Source of the DNA: Brevibacillus_H ginsengisoli
GTDB taxonomy: Bacteria > Bacillota > Bacilli > Brevibacillales > Brevibacillaceae
Direction of reading: 5' to 3'
DNA length: 64,000 bases
Assembly (NCBI RefSeq): GCF_050113715.1
Contig: NZ_JBNJQR010000002.1
Location: forward strand, 186,001 to 250,000
Below, piece by piece: positions 52,217-61,359 of the stretch. The notes beneath the pieces are model-generated. The model saw only the letters and a list, made by a program, of their open reading frames with translations. It made no database searches and had not been told where the DNA came from. The position numbers and the translations under genes are program-made. Numbering within the stretch: position 1 is the stretch's first letter; every line of letters starts with the position of its first letter.

Positions 52217-53434
52217 TTATTTCGCTTCACCCAAGAATTTTTTACCATTTGCTTCATATTTGTACGCGTATACGGAAGCGTATTTGTTATCGCCTTTTTC
52301 GTCGAAGGTCACTTTTACGAATTGACCTTGGAAATCAGTGGTTTTGTGGATTGCATCGAGAACTTGTTGACGGGAAGGCTTTTTGCCGCCGTTCGCTTTA
52401 ATCGCTTCCTCAATTCCATGAATGACTACGTTTGCTGCATCGTATCCGTAAGAAGTGAAGATCCCAACTTTTTTGCCGCTTGCTTTTTCATAGTCAGCAA
52501 CCCACTTTTTGCCTTCATCAGTAGAAGTTACATCGTCAACTGTCGAGGTATAAACAACGCCTTCTACAGCAGGTCCGGCGATCTTCGCCATATCAGCGGA
52601 GTCTAAACCGTCAGCACCCATGAAAATGCCTTTGTAGTTTTTCTCGCGGGCTTGTTTAACCAAGATTCCGCCTTCTGCATAATAGCCGCCGAAGTAGAGG
52701 AGATCAGGGTTTTTGGCAGTTACTTGGTTGATGACCGCACTGTAATCCTTCTCACCTGGAGTGATCCCTTCGAAGCCAAGGACTTGTACGCCGTCTTTTT
52801 CCAACTGTTGTTTCACTTGTTCAGCAAGCCCTTGTCCATATGCGCCTTTATCGTGGATGATAAAAGCAGTTTTTACGCCCAATTGGTTTTTAGCGTACAT
52901 CGCAGCTTTGGAACCTTGTTGGTCGTCGCGAGCGCAAATACGGTGAACGGTTTTCTTGCCATCATCCGTCAGCTTGGAGCCTGTCGCAGATGGAGAAACC
53001 ATTGCCAAGCCTGCTTCTTCATATTTAGCAGAAGCGGGAATAGAAGAGCCAGTTGTAATATGACCGACAACAGCGAGTACATCAGGGTTGGAAATCACCA
53101 TTTCCGCGTTAGCGACACCTTGTTTAGGGTCAGCTTGGTCGTCTTGTTTGCTTAATTCGAGATCGAAGCCAAGTTTTTTAAATTCGTCTTTTTTCAAATC
53201 AACCGCATATTGCGCTCCAGAAAATGCGGAATCACCATAATCCGATGCGGAACCGGAGAGAGGTCCAATACCTGCAATCACAATTTTTCCGCCATTTCCA
53301 CCAGCATCACCTGCTGGTTGGCTAGTACCTGAATTGGAGCTAGGCGTAGCGGAATTACCGCCTCCACAGCCCGTTAATGCTGTTCCTAATGCAAAAGCAG
53401 TGGTTACGAAAGCTAAGGTTGATTTTTTCATCAT
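52217..53434 (-). CDS. Branched-chain amino acid ABC transporter substrate-binding lipoprotein (LivJ-like)
   Basis: The ATG at 53434 has GGGGGAAG 9 bases upstream. The 405-residue product has a lipoprotein signal (ALTGCGGG, Cys about residue 23), a Gly/Ser-rich linker, and a type I periplasmic-binding fold: IAGIGPLSGSASDYG at the start, VVGHITTGSSIPAS and SYGYDAANVVI. It captures leucine/isoleucine/valine or related amides outside the membrane. The permeases and ATPases (LivHMGF) are not in the window, so it is an orphan. A CodY-like box lies in its leader, consistent with nitrogen-dependent control. Confidence 0.92.
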   Translation of the reverse strand: MMKKSTLAFVTTAFALGTALTGCGGGNSATPSSNSGTSQPAGDAGGNGGKIVIAGIGPLSGSASDYGDSAFSGAQYAVDLKKDEFKKLGFDLELSKQDDQADPKQGVANAEMVISNPDVLAVVGHITTGSSIPASAKYEEAGLAMVSPSATGSKLTDDGKKTVHRICARDDQQGSKAAMYAKNQLGVKTAFIIHDKGAYGQGLAEQVKQQLEKDGVQVLGFEGITPGEKDYSAVINQVTAKNPDLLYFGGYYAEGGILVKQAREKNYKGIFMGADGLDSADMAKIAGPAVEGVVYTSTVDDVTSTDEGKKWVADYEKASGKKVGIFTSYGYDAANVVIHGIEEAIKANGGKKPSRQQVLDAIHKTTDFQGQFVKVTFDEKGDNKYASVYAYKYEANGKKFLGEAK

Positions 53435-53800
53435 GTAATTTTACTTCCCCCTTTAATTAATTTCTTTAATTTTCAGACAAAACAAGCGAGTATTTCCCAT
53501 GATTTGGTATGTAATCTTTAAGGAAAAACAGATACTGCTTGGCTTCTTTTTCATTTTAATAAAAAATTAGAAAATTGCAATAGAAATAATTATCTGTCTT
53601 CTTTTAAAAAATAATTTATTTGCGGATAACCTATTAAACTGAAGCATAAATTTATGAGCTGATGAAACAGAATAGACGCAAGTAGTAAGCATCGATAGGC
53701 ATTTAAGGAGCATTTCTCTAGAAACGTGCATAGAATAAAAGAAATGACTACTCAAACGGTGCGAAGTTTTAAGCAAACTAACAAGGAAGGATGTAAAGAC
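53435..53800. other. 366-base AT-rich intergenic region
   Basis: Divergent gap between the LivJ-like and DUF4870 genes. It holds a CodY-like box (53468-53482) next to the first and long A/T runs (53550-53630). An open frame reaching back to 53726 is an upstream extension of the next gene with no ribosome site. I see no RNA gene or conserved leader. Confidence 0.6.
53468..53482. promoter_or_regulatory. CodY-like operator upstream of the LivJ-like gene
   Basis: AATTTTCAGACAAAA matches 12 of 15 positions of the CodY consensus (AATTTTCWGAAAATT), 34-48 bases before the start codon. CodY commonly represses branched-chain amino acid uptake in Bacillota. Confidence 0.55.
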
Positions 53801-54133
53801 ATGTCAAGTGTAGTGACTCCTCAACCAGATCCGCAAGATGTAGAGAAGAACAAAGTCATCGCATTGCTCTCCTACATTATTTTCTTTCTTCCGTATTTAG
53901 CTGCGAAAGATTCTCCATTCGCGATGTACCATGCAAATCAGGGGCTTATTTTGCTTCTTACCTCTCTTGTTTTAAACTTTGTGGGTTCGATTATCCCGGT
54001 GTTGGGGTGGTTTATTATCATTCCGTTCGGTAATTTGGCGATTCTGGTTTTTCTCATTCTCGGAATCCTGAACGCCGTGAATGGGCAGATGAAACCACTG
54101 CCGTTGATCGGGAAATTCCAGTTAATCAAGTAA
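53801..54133 (+). CDS. DUF4870-like small membrane protein
   Basis: The ATG at 53801 (MSSVVTPQPD) follows AAGGAAGG; the longer frame from 53726 is rejected. The 110-residue product has a short polar start, then three membrane segments (about residues 18-35, 50-70 and 78-98) with the motif FAMYHANQGLILL between the first two. Layout and that loop match DUF4870 proteins. Function unknown. It is a single gene with a shared terminator. Confidence 0.82.
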   Translation: MSSVVTPQPDPQDVEKNKVIALLSYIIFFLPYLAAKDSPFAMYHANQGLILLLTSLVLNFVGSIIPVLGWFIIIPFGNLAILVFLILGILNAVNGQMKPLPLIGKFQLIK

Positions 54134-54145
54134 GGGAAATAGTAA

Positions 54146-54180
54146 AAAAAGGCTTTCACGTCTTAGGTGAAGGCCTTTTT
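54146..54180. terminator. Bidirectional terminator after DUF4870
   Basis: 14-bp stem AAAAAGGCTTTCAC/GTGAAGGCCTTTTT with one wobble (54146-54180). Runs of A and T on both sides let it serve the convergent small gene too. Confidence 0.9.
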
Positions 54181-54184
54181 GGTG

Positions 54185-54400
54185 TTAATCGGAGGAATCT
54201 TCCAACACCTCATGCAGAAAGTGATACAAATTCTTTATTTCAAAATACGAAAGCGATAGACTTCTGGCAGGTTTATAACCTTCTTGGTCCATTGAATCCG
54301 TGCGTAATAAGACGAGAGTCTCACTTGCGCCAGAAAACGTTGCCGTTAATACCTGTCGACCATGATCATTGAGAACAGCTGTCTTCGTTTTATTGTTCAT
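54185..54400 (-). CDS. Small protein of 71 residues, unrecognised
   Basis: The ATG at 54400 on the minus strand follows GGAGGGTG. The product begins with strands (KTAVLNDHGRQVLTATF; TLVLLRT) and ends in a helix (FEIKNLYHFLHEVLEDSSD). No signal or membrane segment. It ends 4 bases before the shared terminator, a clean single-gene unit. No family recognised. Confidence 0.7.
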   Translation of the reverse strand: MNNKTKTAVLNDHGRQVLTATFSGASETLVLLRTDSMDQEGYKPARSLSLSYFEIKNLYHFLHEVLEDSSD

Positions 54401-54570
54401 GTTTCACCCTCCGCAAATAGGCTATCTTACTCTATTCAGTTTGTCAGAATTTCATACCAGGAGGATTCAATCAATCACGGAAAATAAATAACGACAAATC
54501 GATAGTATCAATTTGACAATATTGGTTCATCCTACGTACACTGAAGTAGACAGATCATTGGGAGGGAATT

Positions 54571-55329
54571 ATGTCCAAGTATCGTTCCCCTGACGGATTG
54601 CCGGTGGATATCTGTGTTTTTACGATTTTATCGGAACAGAAGAAAACGATAACCAAGTCACTTCCTCATAAAGAACTGCACATCATGTTGATCGAGAGAA
54701 AAAAACCGCCGTGGGAAGGGAAGTGGGCACTGCCTGGTGGATTTACCCGCGAGAATGAGACATTGGAGCATACGGCATTTCGGGAGCTGCGTGAAGAAAC
54801 CAATATTGGTGAGAATGTCCACATGGAGCAATTAGGTGCTTATTACCGACCTGGACGAGACCCGCGTGGCTGGATGCCGACTGTCGTATTTGTGGCATTG
54901 GTAGACGAATCCCGGCTGGCGCATCGTAAGGCAATGGATGACGCGGCGGATGTCTGTTTGTTTCCAGTGACGAAGGCATTGAAGATGGAGCTCGCTTTTG
55001 ATCATCGTGAGATTCTGCAGGACGCTTTAGTGAAAATTAGAACGCATATGTTGACGACAACGATTGCCAAAGAATTCTTGCCTCCAACCTTTACGATCAG
55101 TGAATTGTATCAGGTAATCCAGACGATTGTTCCAGAATTTACGGAGGAAAAGCCTAATTTTGTGCGCAAATTGGTCTCGACCAAGACCCGAAAAGGTTTA
55201 TTGGAAGAAGTCCTGGATGAGTATGGACATCCGCTTTACTCGGGTAGATACTCGCAACGCAAAGCGAAATTGTATCGGTTTACCAATTACCAGCCGAAGA
55301 TCTCGATCTACAATTCGTTAATGTTTTGA
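54571..55329 (+). CDS. nrtR: NrtR-like regulator: Nudix domain plus winged helix
   Basis: The ATG at 54571 follows GGGAGGG. The 252-residue product has a Nudix domain (residues about 10-150) whose box GGFTRENETLEHTAFREL-REETNI keeps the acidic residues but has Asn for the last Gly, then a C-terminal winged helix (about 170-250: FTISELYQVIQTI; FVRKLVSTKTRKGLLEE). This is the layout of NrtR, which represses NAD synthesis genes and is released by ADP-ribose. The neighbours pncA and pncB confirm the pathway. A TTGACA at 54513 may be its -35. I could not settle on an operator. Confidence 0.87.
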   Translation: MSKYRSPDGLPVDICVFTILSEQKKTITKSLPHKELHIMLIERKKPPWEGKWALPGGFTRENETLEHTAFRELREETNIGENVHMEQLGAYYRPGRDPRGWMPTVVFVALVDESRLAHRKAMDDAADVCLFPVTKALKMELAFDHREILQDALVKIRTHMLTTTIAKEFLPPTFTISELYQVIQTIVPEFTEEKPNFVRKLVSTKTRKGLLEEVLDEYGHPLYSGRYSQRKAKLYRFTNYQPKISIYNSLMF

Positions 55330-55369
55330 CTTCTTTCGTTAAGTTTCAGTCTAACAAGGGGGAAGTAAC

Positions 55370-55924
55370 ATGAAAAAAGCACTCATTGTGATTGATTATA
55401 CGTACGATTTTGTTGCTGACGATGGCAAATTGACCTGCGGAAAACCGGGCCAGGAGATCGAGCAGCGAATCTATGAAATCACGGAAGCGTTTATCGCAGC
55501 AGGGGACTATGTGGTGATGGCAGTGGATGGTCATGAAGAGGGTGACATCTATCATCCTGAGAGTCAATTGTTCCCACCGCACAACATCGTGGGTACGGAT
55601 GGGCGTAAGTTATTTGGTTCTTTGCAGTCCTTGTTTGAACAACATCGTGAAAAAATTCACTGGTTGGATAAAACAAGGTACAGCTCATTTGTTGGCACTG
55701 ACCTTGAACTGCGGTTGAGAGCGAGAGGGATCGAGGAAGTTCATTTGGTTGGAGTTTGTACAGATATATGTGTTTTGCATACAGCGGTAGATGCCTACAA
55801 TAAAGGATTAAGGATCGTTATTCACGAAGATGCTGTACAAAGCTTCAATCAGGAAGGTCATCGTTGGGCTTTGCAGCATTTTCAAGGATCACTTGGCGCA
55901 TCCGTGGTGAAGAAGGGAGAGTAG
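55370..55924 (+). CDS. pncA: Nicotinamidase
   Basis: A 184-residue protein very like B. subtilis PncA: ALIVIDYTYDF (catalytic Asp), KTRYSSF (Lys) and GVCTDICVLHTA (nucleophile Cys), with metal ligands in VDGHEEGD. It hydrolyses nicotinamide to nicotinate for NAD salvage. It starts 40 bases after nrtR and ends 3 bases before pncB, so regulator, amidase and transferase form one unit. Confidence 0.95.
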   Translation: MKKALIVIDYTYDFVADDGKLTCGKPGQEIEQRIYEITEAFIAAGDYVVMAVDGHEEGDIYHPESQLFPPHNIVGTDGRKLFGSLQSLFEQHREKIHWLDKTRYSSFVGTDLELRLRARGIEEVHLVGVCTDICVLHTAVDAYNKGLRIVIHEDAVQSFNQEGHRWALQHFQGSLGASVVKKGE

Positions 55925-55927
55925 GAC

Positions 55928-57370
55928 ATGTACGGTGAACAGCTGGCTTTACATACTGATAAATATCAAATCAATATGATGTACGCACATTGGAAAAACG
56001 ACTCTCATCGAAAAAAAAGCGTGTTTGAGGTTTATTTTCGCAAGCTTCCATTTGGTAACGGTTATGCTGTCTTCGCTGGTTTGGAGCGAATTGTCCGATA
56101 TATATACAACTTGAAATTTTCCCCTGAAGAGATCGCGTTTCTGAGAGAACAAGAAGAGAACTATGACGAGGCATTTCTTGAGGAGTTGTCTCGATTCCGC
56201 TTCACAGGAACGATTCGCTCTGTGCAAGAGGGAACAATTGTATTTCCGAATGAACCGCTGGTACAGGTGAAAGCGGATGTATTTGAGGCGCATCTAATCG
56301 AAACGGCAATCCTTAATTTCATGAACTACCAGACGTTGATCGCGACAAAAGCGGCACGAATCAGGCAGGTAGCTCCTCATGATGTTCTGCTGGAGTTCGG
56401 AACCCGTAGAGCACAAGAAGCCGATGCTGCAATATGGGGAGCTCGAGCGGCTTACCTCGCAGGGTTCGATGGAACGTCGAATGTCCGGGCCGGAATGATG
56501 TTCCAAATACCGGCCAAAGGAACGCATGCGCATGCTTGGGTACAAGATCATCCTACGGAAAAAGAAGCATTCGTCAATTTCGCCAAAGCCTTACCGGACA
56601 ACGTCGTCCTTTTGGTAGACACTTATGATACATTGAATAGCGGGGTTCCGAATGCCATTGAAATTGCCAAAGAGCTGAAGCAGCAAGGAAAATCCTTAAA
56701 AGGAATCCGCCTCGACAGCGGGGATCTCGCGTATTTATCGATTCAAGCGCGCAAAATGCTGGATGAGGCGGGTTTCCAAGATGTAAAAATCATGGCTTCC
56801 AGTGATCTCGATGAACATGTCATTTTCAACCTCAAAGCACAGCAAGCCAGGATTGATTCATGGGGCGTCGGTACACAGCTAATAACCGCGTCAGACAATC
56901 CTTCGCTTGGAGGAGTCTACAAGATTGTGGCAAAAGAGGAGGATGACGAGCTGGTTCCGACCATCAAAATCTCCAGCAATCCTGAAAAAATTACGACACC
57001 AGGCTACAAAGATTTATATCGAATCATCAATCGAAAAACAGGCAAATCAGAGGCGGATTATATCGCCATGCATGACGAAGAAGTACAAGGGCAGCCTTCA
57101 TTGAAGCTGTTTGATCCCGTTCACACCTACCTGCATAAGTTTGTTCAAAACTTCGATGCAATCCCACTCTTGAATACCATTTTTGAAAACGGTAAGCAGG
57201 TATACGAACTTCCTTCGCTTCAAGAGATTCGCAAGTATCATCAAGAGCAGTTGGGACTTTTCTGGGATCAATATCTTCGTATTCTTAATCCGCATAAGTA
57301 TGTGGTTGATATCAGTCAAAAAGTTTGGGACACTAAAATGGATCTGATCCATCGTTTTTCCAAAAAGTAA
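55928..57370 (+). CDS. pncB: Nicotinate phosphoribosyltransferase
   Basis: The ATG at 55928 lies 3 bases after the pncA stop. The 480-residue product begins with LHTDKYQINMMYAHW, has the EFGTRRAQE loop and the phosphoribosyl site IRLDSGDLAYLS, then MASSDLDE and WGVGTQL. It makes nicotinate mononucleotide from nicotinate and PRPP with ATP. With pncA it salvages nicotinamide, under likely control of NrtR. Length fits the Bacillus type. Confidence 0.95.
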   Translation: MYGEQLALHTDKYQINMMYAHWKNDSHRKKSVFEVYFRKLPFGNGYAVFAGLERIVRYIYNLKFSPEEIAFLREQEENYDEAFLEELSRFRFTGTIRSVQEGTIVFPNEPLVQVKADVFEAHLIETAILNFMNYQTLIATKAARIRQVAPHDVLLEFGTRRAQEADAAIWGARAAYLAGFDGTSNVRAGMMFQIPAKGTHAHAWVQDHPTEKEAFVNFAKALPDNVVLLVDTYDTLNSGVPNAIEIAKELKQQGKSLKGIRLDSGDLAYLSIQARKMLDEAGFQDVKIMASSDLDEHVIFNLKAQQARIDSWGVGTQLITASDNPSLGGVYKIVAKEEDDELVPTIKISSNPEKITTPGYKDLYRIINRKTGKSEADYIAMHDEEVQGQPSLKLFDPVHTYLHKFVQNFDAIPLLNTIFENGKQVYELPSLQEIRKYHQEQLGLFWDQYLRILNPHKYVVDISQKVWDTKMDLIHRFSKK

Positions 57371-57378
57371 AGTTGCGC

Positions 57379-57424
57379 AAGCCATGAGACAGCATTGAAT
57401 GAATGCCTGTACATGGCTTTTTTT
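57379..57424 (+). terminator. Rho-independent terminator after pncB
   Basis: Stem AAGCCATG/CATGGCTT with an inner ACAG-CATT/AATG-CCTGT helix (57379-57419), then T. Confidence 0.88.
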
Positions 57425-57516
57425 CAACCAAGAGAAATAACAGGCAATCCCTTCACAAAATCTGGTAGGAGATGTAGGATGTTCCTAAGAAGAAGAGAGT
57501 AGGAGTTGAAGCGAAA

Positions 57517-59730
57517 ATGAGAGCCAAGTTGATACGAACGGGATATTTATTAGGGGTGTCATCCTTGCTTGCGGCCATCATTTACTTTTTTGCGGCCAAT
57601 TGGGGCGGTTTCAGTCATTGGGAGAAGCTTGCCACCAGCACTGGTTTCTTACTTCTAATGTACGGGTTGTCCATTCTGTTCGCCTTCCGCAGCAGGCGAA
57701 ATTATCTTACCCATCTCCTATTAGTTGGCGGTTCGATTACCTTTGGCGTGTGCACGGCGCTTGTCGGCCAGATTTATAATTCACATGCCGATAGCTACTT
57801 GTTATTTCTTGTCTGGTTGGTTCCTGTTCTATTACTCGCTTTCGTTACCCGAAAACAAGCGTTTTACGTAATGGGATTGTTTCTGCTTGAATTGACGATG
57901 TGGTTCTATATCTTCCCGTCTCATGTGGGCTTTTGGTCATCAGAGCTAAGAATCTTGATTTCCCTCTTAATTGCCGCATGGATCAATAAGATGATTTTTG
58001 TACTGACTTACTACCGTGTCATTCACTCGGAGCTTGTCAAATTCTTCAGTTATCTTGTGTTCTATGGAATTATCCTTGCATTGGCTAATACTTTGATATT
58101 TGATACGTACGGCTTTTATATGAATGCCATCGCAGTGGTTGTCTTTGCGGTCTGCTTTTACACCTTCCTGAAACGGTCTGTTCAGAAGTCCTACGCCTTG
58201 TTGACGGGTTTGTTTGCATCCTTGTACTTGATCTCTAAGTTCATTGAGATTGCGGTGAGGAATTTTGAGGAATGGTTTTTCTTTCTGGGCATCGTTGTCT
58301 TTATCGGACTACTGATCCTTAATATCAGTTTCATAAAATATGTCAATCGAATATCGGAACAAGTGGATCCTAGCGATGCAGAAGTTGTGAATGCCGAACA
58401 GCTGAAACGAAAGAGTGAATCAGGGACACTGATTGGACGTACCGCTGGAATCGGTTTAACCATCGCTTCTATTGCGATTGGCTGCATCTCGATTATTGGG
58501 TTTATCATGATGGTATTTGAATCGGAGTATTTCTTGTTCATTATCTCGATTGCCATGTTGGCTGTGATTCTATTGATGAAGAATGTTCACTCGTATATCC
58601 GTTATACGATTATGGCCATCGGGTTAACCGTAGGATTTGTAAGCTTATTGATGATTCGCGAAGTTACCATAAGTATGTGTTATGTAATCATTCTGGCCGC
58701 TGTCTGGTGGATTTCACGTGGATTGTATGAGCGACTCATGATTTACAGCACATTTGCCGCGCTTATCCCTAATCTTCAGCTGGATTGGAGTTTTGAAGAA
58801 GCGATTTTGGTTTCGTTTCTCATTCATTTCGTGATTTTTATTTCACAAAGCGTTGCACCGGGTAAGTCTGCAGCTTATTTAAAGGAATTGAGCTTTTTTT
58901 ACGGGTTCGGATTTTTCTTCTGGCTCACCTTTTTTCAGGAAGACAGCCTATTGTTCTACTATGGTAGTAATGCCTTGTTTTTTGTTCTTGCGACAGGTTC
59001 TCTTTTTCTTTGCCTCAAGAGGGGATACACCTATTATTATGTCATCAGCATGGTTTTCTGGTTTCTTTATGTGATCTATAAATACTATGACCTTTTCTGG
59101 AGCTTACTCAACAAATCGATTACACTGCTTGTGGTCAGTGCGCTGTTTTTTGTTGTGACCTATTGGTATGAGCGAAGAGGAGAACGAATCATCAGCCAAG
59201 AACCGAGTGATGTACGCCTCAAAATAATACCGATTTCCCTGATCATATTGCTTCAGTTAGGGGTAACTGGCTATCAAGTTGTCAAAAGTGAAATCATTCT
59301 CTCTCAAGGAACCGAGATTAAGCTCAATTTGGCACCCCTTGACCCTCGTTCCCTTTTACAAGGAGACTATGTACGCTTGAATTATGATATTTCAGATGCC
59401 CACACACTTCCACTGCCTGAACACAATCAATGGGGCTTCGAACAAAAAGTCAGGGTGGTTCTTCAGCGAGATGACAAGGGGATTTACATCCTGAAAGGAC
59501 TTACCGATGTAAATGGCCCTAGTTCGAAGATAAATGAAGTTATCCTCAATGGTAAAAGACAAGGAGATCGGTTAGAGTACGGAATAGAAACCTTCTTTGT
59601 TCCTGAAGGGAAAGGTTTTGATGTGCAGTCTCACGCTAAGTTTGCGCTTGTTCGGGTTGGAAGTAACGGGGATGCGATTCTGGAGACACTTCTTGATGAA
59701 GCGGGGAACCCACTGCTTGGCACGAAGTAA
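57517..59730 (+). CDS. Large membrane protein: DUF2157 + DUF4401 + GDYXXLXY domain
   Basis: The ATG at 57517 follows TAGGAG. The 737-residue product has about 18-20 membrane segments over residues 1-560 in the DUF2157/DUF4401 style, then an external domain (about 590-737) with LQGDYVRLNYDI, the signature of the GDYXXLXY family. In many bacteria these are separate adjacent genes; here they are one chain. Function is unknown; envelope sensing or transport has been suggested for such sets only by context. It is a single gene ended by a terminator. Confidence 0.8.
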   Translation: MRAKLIRTGYLLGVSSLLAAIIYFFAANWGGFSHWEKLATSTGFLLLMYGLSILFAFRSRRNYLTHLLLVGGSITFGVCTALVGQIYNSHADSYLLFLVWLVPVLLLAFVTRKQAFYVMGLFLLELTMWFYIFPSHVGFWSSELRILISLLIAAWINKMIFVLTYYRVIHSELVKFFSYLVFYGIILALANTLIFDTYGFYMNAIAVVVFAVCFYTFLKRSVQKSYALLTGLFASLYLISKFIEIAVRNFEEWFFFLGIVVFIGLLILNISFIKYVNRISEQVDPSDAEVVNAEQLKRKSESGTLIGRTAGIGLTIASIAIGCISIIGFIMMVFESEYFLFIISIAMLAVILLMKNVHSYIRYTIMAIGLTVGFVSLLMIREVTISMCYVIILAAVWWISRGLYERLMIYSTFAALIPNLQLDWSFEEAILVSFLIHFVIFISQSVAPGKSAAYLKELSFFYGFGFFFWLTFFQEDSLLFYYGSNALFFVLATGSLFLCLKRGYTYYYVISMVFWFLYVIYKYYDLFWSLLNKSITLLVVSALFFVVTYWYERRGERIISQEPSDVRLKIIPISLIILLQLGVTGYQVVKSEIILSQGTEIKLNLAPLDPRSLLQGDYVRLNYDISDAHTLPLPEHNQWGFEQKVRVVLQRDDKGIYILKGLTDVNGPSSKINEVILNGKRQGDRLEYGIETFFVPEGKGFDVQSHAKFALVRVGSNGDAILETLLDEAGNPLLGTK

Positions 59731-59757
59731 TGTGCATTTTCACTTCCTCTTTCAAGT

Positions 59758-59786
59758 AAATCGGAAAGTATATAAGTTTCTGATTT
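59758..59786 (+). other. Hairpin between the DUF2157 gene and the terminator
   Basis: AAATCGGAAA/TTTCTGATTT form a 10-bp stem with one G:T pair and a 9-base loop, not followed by T. Role unclear. Confidence 0.35.
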
Positions 59787-59821
59787 ACATAAGTGCAACT
59801 ACGGCTCTGCTGTCACTAAGG

Positions 59822-59843
59822 CTCGGCAATCGCCGAGTTTTTC
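59822..59843 (+). terminator. Rho-independent terminator after the DUF2157 fusion gene
   Basis: Compact 6-bp GC-rich stem CTCGGC/GCCGAG with a 4-base loop and TTTTTC. Confidence 0.88.
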
Positions 59844-59938
59844 TAATATTCAACTGAGGGTAGATTTGGTATAATATTCTTTGGTGCTTTTTCGTGGAGC
59901 ACGGGTGGGAGAGGGAACAGAATAAAGAAGGAGTTACA

Positions 59939-61228
59939 TTGCTTACAAGATTCAATCAGATCTTCGAATTGACGAAGAACAACACCTCCGTCAAACAAGA
60001 GATTACAGCAGGATTTACGACGTTTTTTACATGCGCGTATATTCTGGCGGTGAATGCGATGATTCTCTCTGACGCTGGAGTGCCGTTGGAAGCAGGAGTA
60101 ATTGCCACCGCGTTAAGTTCGCTTGCGGGATGTTTGCTCATGGCCTTTTGGGCAAATTCGCCGCTTGTGCTGATTCCAGGAATGGGCATTAACGCATTTT
60201 TTGTCTATACACTGGTTCAGTCCATGGGGTTATCCTGGCAAAGCGCGTTAGGTGCTGTTTTCGTCTCTGGAATCATTTTTGCCGTGTTAGCCTTTACGCG
60301 GTATTCGACCATGTTGGCGGCAGCGATTCCTCACTCGCTAAAAGATGCGATTACGGTGGGAATTGGACTTTTCCTAACCTTCATTGGACTTCAAAAAGGC
60401 GGACTCATTGTCAAAAACGATTCCACGTTTGTTGCGATGGGTAATCTCGGAAGCCTTCATGTCATCCTCACATTAATCAGCTTGACCATTGCGCTGATCC
60501 TATTTGTGAGAAATGTCAAAGGCAGCTTTCTCATCAGCATGGTAGCGGGTACGATTCTGGCTATCCTGACTGGAGAGGTGACATTGACCGATTGGCATGC
60601 GGAAGGGTTTAGCTCGGCTTCTTTGACGACGGTCTTGGGTGCTTTTTCTCTGAAAGACATGATCTCATTGCCGTTCTGGATCGCGTGCTTTTCGCTTTTG
60701 ATGATCATCTTGTTTGAGAACATGAGTTTGATCCAAGGAATTTTACCTGACCAAGGGAAGTTTAAACGTTCGTACCAAACAACGGCCATTGCAACGATGA
60801 TGTCCGGAGTTTTTGGAACAAGTCCAACGGTGGCGTCCGTTGAGAGTGCGGCTGGGATCGCTGCGGGTGGAAGAACAGGGCTAACGGCAATGACAACAGG
60901 AATACTCTTTATGGTATCGCTGTTTTTATTGCCTTTCGTGAAGCTGATACCTGACAGTGCGGTTGCGCCAATCCTGATCATAATTGGCGCGTTGATGATC
61001 CAGCACATCCAAAAGATTCCGCTACAGGACTTCTCAGAAGGGTTTCCCGCTTTTCTGATCATCGCCTTGATTCCATTGACCGCAAGTATTGCCGATGGAA
61101 TCGCGTTTGGTTTCATCGCTTATCCGCTGATGAAACTGGCACTCGGAAAAGTAAAGGAAATTCCTGCACCGTTGTATGTACTGTCCAGTTTGTTTTTATT
61201 AAACTTCTTGTTGCATTCGATAACTTAA
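59939..61228 (+). CDS. NCS2-family purine permease (PbuG/PbuO-like)
   Basis: The TTG at 59939 lies 5 bases after AAGGAG. The 429-residue product has about 12-13 membrane segments and AzgA-branch motifs: TSVKQEITAGFTTFFTCAYI at the start, the substrate segment NSPLVLIPGMGINAFFVY, ATMMSGVFGTSPTVASVES and GLTAMTTG. This branch imports hypoxanthine, guanine or adenine with protons. A TATAAT lies at 59870-59875. There is no purine-riboswitch-like leader in the 200 bases upstream. Confidence 0.92.
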   Translation: MLTRFNQIFELTKNNTSVKQEITAGFTTFFTCAYILAVNAMILSDAGVPLEAGVIATALSSLAGCLLMAFWANSPLVLIPGMGINAFFVYTLVQSMGLSWQSALGAVFVSGIIFAVLAFTRYSTMLAAAIPHSLKDAITVGIGLFLTFIGLQKGGLIVKNDSTFVAMGNLGSLHVILTLISLTIALILFVRNVKGSFLISMVAGTILAILTGEVTLTDWHAEGFSSASLTTVLGAFSLKDMISLPFWIACFSLLMIILFENMSLIQGILPDQGKFKRSYQTTAIATMMSGVFGTSPTVASVESAAGIAAGGRTGLTAMTTGILFMVSLFLLPFVKLIPDSAVAPILIIIGALMIQHIQKIPLQDFSEGFPAFLIIALIPLTASIADGIAFGFIAYPLMKLALGKVKEIPAPLYVLSSLFLLNFLLHSIT

Positions 61229-61240
61229 ATGAAAAAAGGT

Positions 61241-61273
61241 AAGCTATCTACTCTTGGGTGGATAGCTTTTTTC
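61241..61273 (+). terminator. Rho-independent terminator after the permease gene
   Basis: 11-bp stem AAGCTATCTAC/GTGGATAGCTT with one wobble, then TTTTTTC. Confidence 0.9.
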
Positions 61274-61359
61274 TATTAAAATCAACTTTTGTCTATGATC
61301 AGAGATAAGAATGTTAAATATACTGCAATAGTATCTAAGGTAGAAAGGAGGAGATTTGG

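Noticed and set aside
59731..59938. Purine riboswitch before the NCS2 permease
   Set aside because: The conserved junction and loop bases are absent; a terminator and a promoter-like TATAAT occupy the space.
60457..61116. 219-codon reverse-strand frame within the purine permease gene
   Set aside because: Shadow of a hydrophobic membrane-protein gene; no ribosome site or homologue.
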